Part shown: one piece after another, positions 60,188 to 64,000 of the stretch
Layout of the letters: each line of letters begins with the position of its first letter
How positions within the stretch are numbered: the stretch's first letter is position 1
DNA from: JBDOQU01 sp039839375
Lineage (GTDB): Bacteria > Pseudomonadota > Alphaproteobacteria > DSM-16000 > Inquilinaceae
NCBI RefSeq assembly: GCF_039839375.1
Contig: NZ_JBDOQU010000010.1
Coordinates: 1-64,000 of the forward strand
Length of the DNA: 64,000 nt
Direction: 5' to 3'
Notes under the pieces: model-generated
The model's database searches: none
What the model was told of the DNA's origin: nothing
Seen by the model: only the letters and a program-made list of their open reading frames with translations
Made by a program: the position numbers and the translations under genes

Positions 60188-61450
60188 ATGTCGATGACGC
60201 GCTATTCCATTTTCAGGCTGGGCCGCGAAGCCCTGCGGGGGCATCGCGGGTGGCCGGCCGCGTGGCGCGACCCGGAGCCGAAGGCGTCCTATGACGTGGT
60301 CATCGTCGGCGGCGGCGGGCACGGGCTGGCGACGGCCTATTACCTGGCGAAGAACCACGGCATCCGCAACGTCGCGGTGGTCGAGAAGGGCTGGCTGGGC
60401 GGCGGCAACACCGGCCGGAACACGACCATCGTCCGCTCCAACTACCTGCTGGAGCCGAACGCGCATTTCTACGAATGGTCGCTGAAGCTGTGGGAGGGGT
60501 TGAGCGCCGACCTCAACTACAATGTCATGTTCAGCCAGCGCGGCGCCCTGAACCTGGCGCACAGCGACGCCCAACTGGATGCCTATGCCCGTCGTGGCAA
60601 TGCGATGCGGCTCAACGGCATCGACGCCGAGCTGCTGGACCGCCGGCAGGTCGAAGAGTTCGTGCCGCTGCTCGACACCTCGGACCGGGCGCGGTTCCCG
60701 ATCCATGGCGGCCTGCTGCAGCCGCGCGGCGGCACGGCGCGGCACGACGCCGTCGCCTGGGGCTTCGCCCGCGCCGCCGATCGGCTGGGCATCGACATCA
60801 TCCAGAACTGCGAGGTCACCGGGATCCGGCGCGAGGGCAACCGCGCCATCGGCGTCGAGACCAGCCGCGGCCATATCGGCGCGGGGCGGATCGGCATGGC
60901 GGTCGCCGGCCATACCAGCCATGTGGCGGGACTGGCCGGGTTGAGGCTGCCGATCGAATCCCACGTCCTCCAGGCCATCGTGACGGAGCCGGTCAAGCCG
61001 CTGATCGACACGGTCGTGACCTATGGCGCCGGACATTTCTACGTCTCGCAGTCCGACAAGGGCGGGCTGGTGATGGGCGGCGATCTGGACGGCTACAACA
61101 GCTATGCCCAGCGCGGCAACCTGCCGATCATCGAGGATGTGGCGCAGGCGGCGGTCGAGCTGTTCCCGTGCACCGGCAGGCTGCGGATGCTGCGCCATTG
61201 GGGCGGCGTCATGGACATGACCATGGACGGCAGCCCGATCATCGCCCGGACGCCGGTTGACGGGCTCTACGTCAATGGCGGCTGGTGCTATGGCGGCTTC
61301 AAGGCCACGCCGGGATCGGGTTGGGTGTTCGCCCACACCATCGCCCATGACCGGCCGCACGCGCTGAACGAGGCGTTCTCGCTGGAGCGGTTCGAGGCCG
61401 GCGCCACGATCGACGAGAAGGGCGCCGGGCCGATCCCCGGCGCCCACTGA
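60188..61450 (+). CDS. soxB: Heterotetrameric sarcosine oxidase beta subunit
   Basis: A 420-residue flavoprotein of the DadA/SoxB class. The FAD-binding motif is YDVVIVGGGGHGLATAYYLA. The histidine for covalent FMN is in GGTARHDAVAWG. The block MRLNGIDAELLDRRQVEEFV and the late GGWCYGGFKATPGSGW are standard. The enzyme oxidatively demethylates sarcosine to glycine, giving formaldehyde or methylenetetrahydrofolate and hydrogen peroxide. It is followed by soxD and soxA in the usual order. Confidence 0.94.
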   Translation: MSMTRYSIFRLGREALRGHRGWPAAWRDPEPKASYDVVIVGGGGHGLATAYYLAKNHGIRNVAVVEKGWLGGGNTGRNTTIVRSNYLLEPNAHFYEWSLKLWEGLSADLNYNVMFSQRGALNLAHSDAQLDAYARRGNAMRLNGIDAELLDRRQVEEFVPLLDTSDRARFPIHGGLLQPRGGTARHDAVAWGFARAADRLGIDIIQNCEVTGIRREGNRAIGVETSRGHIGAGRIGMAVAGHTSHVAGLAGLRLPIESHVLQAIVTEPVKPLIDTVVTYGAGHFYVSQSDKGGLVMGGDLDGYNSYAQRGNLPIIEDVAQAAVELFPCTGRLRMLRHWGGVMDMTMDGSPIIARTPVDGLYVNGGWCYGGFKATPGSGWVFAHTIAHDRPHALNEAFSLERFEAGATIDEKGAGPIPGAH

Positions 61451-61467
61451 CGGAGGCCCGACGCCCG

Positions 61468-61752
61468 ATGATCATCCGCTGCCCCTGGTGCGGTGAGCGC
61501 GACCACTCCGAATTCGTCTATGGCGGCGACGGCACGGTCGCACGGCCCTCGCCAGGCGCGCCTGCCCAGGCGTGGCAGGACTACGTCTATCTTCGCGACA
61601 ACCCGCGCGGACCGCACCGGGAGTTGTGGCAGCACACCCAGGGCTGCCGGCAGTGGCTCCGCGTGCGGCGGGACGTGACGACCCACGAGGTCATGGAGAC
61701 CGCGCTTGCCGCAACGCCGGCGGAGTCGGAGACGGGGACGAACGGAAGATGA
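61468..61752 (+). CDS. soxD: Heterotetrameric sarcosine oxidase delta subunit
   Basis: A 94-residue protein with the zinc-binding CPWCGERDHSEF motif at the N terminus and HTQGCRQWLRVRRD later; C5, C8 and the H-x3-C pair fit the known zinc site. It overlaps soxA by 4 bases. Family length is typical. Confidence 0.93.
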   Translation: MIIRCPWCGERDHSEFVYGGDGTVARPSPGAPAQAWQDYVYLRDNPRGPHRELWQHTQGCRQWLRVRRDVTTHEVMETALAATPAESETGTNGR

Positions 61753-64000
61753 GTGCGCAGAGCCACCGCCTGGCCGCCGGCGGCCTGATCGATCGCGGCC
61801 GGCCGATCGGCTTCACCTTCGACGGACGGGCGCTGACCGGCTTCGCGGGGGACACGCTCGCCTCCGCGCTGCTGGCCAATGGCGTCCGCATCGTCGGGCG
61901 GAGCTTCAAGTACCACCGGCCGCGCGGCGTCTACGGCCTGGGCGTCGAGGAGCCGAACGCGCTGGTCGAGCTGCGTGACGGCGCGCGGCGGGAACCGAAC
62001 GCGCGGGCGACGACGGTCGAACTCTATGACGGGCTGGTGGCGGCGAGCCAGAACCGCTGGCCGTCCGCCCGGTTCGATCTGATGGCGGTCAACGGGCTTC
62101 TGTCGCCGCTGTTCCCTGCCGGGTTCTACTACAAGACCTTCATGTGGCCGGCCAAGGCCTGGATGTTCTACGAGCGGTTCATCCGGCGCGCCGCCGGCAT
62201 GGGACGGGCGGCGACGCTGGCCGATCCCGACCGCTACGACAGACGCCACGCCCATACCGATCTGCTGGTGGTCGGCGGCGGCCCGGCGGGGCTCGCGGCG
62301 GCGCTGACGGCCGCGCGATCGGGGCTGAACGTGATGCTGGCGGAGGATCGTCCGGTCTTCGGCGGCGCGCTCAGGTTCGAGCGCCCGGACGCGGCGCTCA
62401 ACTGGGCGGAGGCGGCGATCGAGGAGCTGTCGGCGTCGCCGAACGTGACGCTGCTGCCCCGCACCACCGCCTTCGGATATTACGACCATAACGGCGTCGG
62501 CCTGGTCGAGCGGGTCGCCGACCATCTGCCCGAGCCGCCGCCGGGACAACCGCGCCAGCGCCTGTGGCTGGTGCGGGCGCGCCGCGTGGTGCTGGCGACC
62601 GGGGCGATCGAGCGGCCGCTGACCTTCGCCGGCAACGACCGTCCGGGCGTCATGCTGGCATCGGCCGCGCGGGGCTACGTCAATGCCTATGGCGTCGCGC
62701 CGGGCCGGCGGGCCGTCGTCTTCGCCAACAACGACGACGCCTGGCGTACCGCGTTCGACCTGCACGATGCGGGGGTGACGGTCGGCGCCGTGATCGACTG
62801 TCGGGCGGTGGCCGGCGGGGCGGCCCTGGACCAGGCGCGGCAGCGCGGGATCGAGGTGCGGGCGGAGCATGTTGTCGTCGGCGTCCGTGGGCGCGGCGCC
62901 GTCGCGGGCGTCCTGGTCGCGCCGAGGCATGCCCTCGACCGGACGACGAAGATCGACTGCGACCTGCTGTGCGTCTCCGGCGGCTGGTCGCCGGTCGTCC
63001 ATCTGCACAGCCAGTCGGACGGCAAGGTGGCGTGGGACGACACCCTGGCGGCATTTGTCCCCGGCAAGGTGAAGCAAGCCATGCGGACCGTCGGGCGCGC
63101 CGGGGGCGCGGTGGGCGCCATGGCGATCCTGCGTGACGGCGCCGAAGCCGGCGCGGCGGCAGCCGAGGCCCTCGGCCGCGCGCCGGCGACGATCGATCTA
63201 CCCGACCTGCCGGACGAGGACGAGGCGCGAACGGAACCGCTGTGGCGCGTGCCGACGGGGGGCAGGCGCCGGGGCAAGGCCTTCGTCGACATACAGGACG
63301 ACGTCACGGTCGAAGATGTCGAGCTGGCGCATCGCGAGGGCTTCGTCTCGGTCGAGCATCTGAAGCGCTATACCACGCTGGGTATGGGCACCGACCAGGG
63401 CAAGACCAGCAACCTCAACGGCCACGCGGTGATGGCGGAGTTGCGGCGGGAATCGATCCCCAAGGTTGGCACCACGACGTTCCGCCCGCCCTATACGCCG
63501 GTGGCGCTGGGCGCGCTGGCCGGCCGCACCGGCGGCGCGCTGATGAAGCCCTTGCGCAAAAGCGCCATGGATGGATGGCACGAACGGACCGGCGCCGTCT
63601 TCGTCGATGCCGGGCTGTGGCGGCGGCCGCGCTATTATCCCCGGCCGGGCGAGACCATCGGCGAGGCGATCGCCCGCGAGGCGGCGGCGGTGCGGGAGGC
63701 CGTCGGCATCGTCGACGTCTCGACTTTGGGCAAAATCGAGATCGCCGGGCCGGACGCCGTCGAGCTTCTGAACCGGCTCTATGTCAATGCGTTCAGCCGC
63801 CTCGCTGTCGGACGCGCGCGCTATGGCGTCATGCTGCGCGAGGACGGCGTGGTGTACGACGACGGCACGGTCTCAAGGTTGGCCGACCGACGTTTCATGG
63901 TCACGACCACGACGGCGAACGCCGTCCAGGTGATGGGTCATATCGACCGGCACCTCCAGGTGGTCTGGCCGGAGCTCAGGGTCGCCGCCGTGTCGGTGAC
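61749..64000 (+). CDS. soxA: Heterotetrameric sarcosine oxidase alpha subunit (partial, runs off the right edge)
   Basis: About 750 residues of an expected 1000 are present. The N-terminal 2Fe-2S-like/ferredoxin-fold region (SFKYHRPRGVYG) leads into the NAD-binding domain LLVVGGGPAGLAAALTAARS. The second dinucleotide-binding part holds CDLLCVSGGWSPVVHLH. The C-terminal folate-binding GcvT/T-protein domain begins near residue 600 with KSAMDGWHERTGAVFVDAG and is cut by the window end. The missing part and a soxG gene are expected beyond position 64000. Confidence 0.93.
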   Translation, partial: MSAQSHRLAAGGLIDRGRPIGFTFDGRALTGFAGDTLASALLANGVRIVGRSFKYHRPRGVYGLGVEEPNALVELRDGARREPNARATTVELYDGLVAASQNRWPSARFDLMAVNGLLSPLFPAGFYYKTFMWPAKAWMFYERFIRRAAGMGRAATLADPDRYDRRHAHTDLLVVGGGPAGLAAALTAARSGLNVMLAEDRPVFGGALRFERPDAALNWAEAAIEELSASPNVTLLPRTTAFGYYDHNGVGLVERVADHLPEPPPGQPRQRLWLVRARRVVLATGAIERPLTFAGNDRPGVMLASAARGYVNAYGVAPGRRAVVFANNDDAWRTAFDLHDAGVTVGAVIDCRAVAGGAALDQARQRGIEVRAEHVVVGVRGRGAVAGVLVAPRHALDRTTKIDCDLLCVSGGWSPVVHLHSQSDGKVAWDDTLAAFVPGKVKQAMRTVGRAGGAVGAMAILRDGAEAGAAAAEALGRAPATIDLPDLPDEDEARTEPLWRVPTGGRRRGKAFVDIQDDVTVEDVELAHREGFVSVEHLKRYTTLGMGTDQGKTSNLNGHAVMAELRRESIPKVGTTTFRPPYTPVALGALAGRTGGALMKPLRKSAMDGWHERTGAVFVDAGLWRRPRYYPRPGETIGEAIAREAAAVREAVGIVDVSTLGKIEIAGPDAVELLNRLYVNAFSRLAVGRARYGVMLREDGVVYDDGTVSRLADRRFMVTTTTANAVQVMGHIDRHLQVVWPELRVAAVSV

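Overview
The window is high-GC DNA, almost fully coding, with overlapping stop/start codons in most operons. The gene content suggests an alphaproteobacterium: a PmtA-type phospholipid N-methyltransferase, an electron-transfer flavoprotein:ubiquinone oxidoreductase, a compact family-4 uracil-DNA glycosylase, tandem fasciclin proteins, a TRAP transporter and heterotetrameric sarcosine oxidase. The order cannot be fixed from this sequence alone; a Rhodospirillales-like soil or marine organism would fit.

1 to 16 kb is a housekeeping segment: orphan PAS histidine kinase, radical SAM protein, PmtA-like methyltransferase, MoaB, a copper pair (DUF2946 protein and PCu(A)C chaperone), two fasciclin proteins, uracil-DNA glycosylase, ETF-QO, a TPR protein overlapping ispE, an acetyltransferase, a conserved unknown, a SEL1/peptidoglycan-binding membrane protein and tRNA-Gln(TTG). 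No annotated gene of this housekeeping kind appears after the tRNA.

16 to 46 kb is a dense catabolic region made of three units, each with its own regulator and transporter. Unit A (plus strand, 17.2-29.6 kb, SorC-family regulator) encodes an acetoin-dehydrogenase-like E1 alpha/E1 beta and a lipoyl/alpha-beta-hydrolase E2, an FGGY kinase, a beta-hydroxyacid dehydrogenase, a CUT2 sugar ABC transporter with two permeases, and DhaK/DhaL. Unit B (minus strand, 39.0-29.6 kb, HutC-like GntR regulator) encodes an SDR, a PotABCD-type ABC transporter, a histidinol-dehydrogenase paralogue with altered substrate-site residues, a zinc alcohol dehydrogenase and an APH-like kinase. Unit C (plus strand, 40.3-46.3 kb, LacI regulator) encodes a TRAP transporter, a VOC protein, a RuBisCO-like protein and a DUF1537 acid-sugar kinase. 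Together they look like import, oxidation, phosphorylation and C-C cleavage of polyols or (branched) acid sugars; the RuBisCO-like/DUF1537 pair is the same pair of families used in published D-apionate catabolism.

46 to 55 kb holds a minus-strand oligopeptide-type ABC transporter with a CocE/NonD-type hydrolase, next to a divergent XRE-type regulator. 55 to 64 kb holds a LysR regulator, a polar amino-acid-type ABC transporter, a DddQ-like cupin (DMSP lyase family), a possible 27-residue small protein and soxB-soxD-soxA of a sarcosine-oxidase-type enzyme, the last running off the right edge. This suggests uptake and breakdown of an N-methylated or sulfonium compound.

The most interesting material is the 16-46 kb region: four kinases of four different folds, a redesigned HisD, a RuBisCO-like protein and an acetoin-dehydrogenase-type complex lie side by side, and no single described pathway known to me uses all of them. 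Several candidate operators (TGTATATACA for the GntR, a 9-bp inverted repeat for the LysR, three TTGCGAYAG-like sites for the XRE protein) can be read directly.
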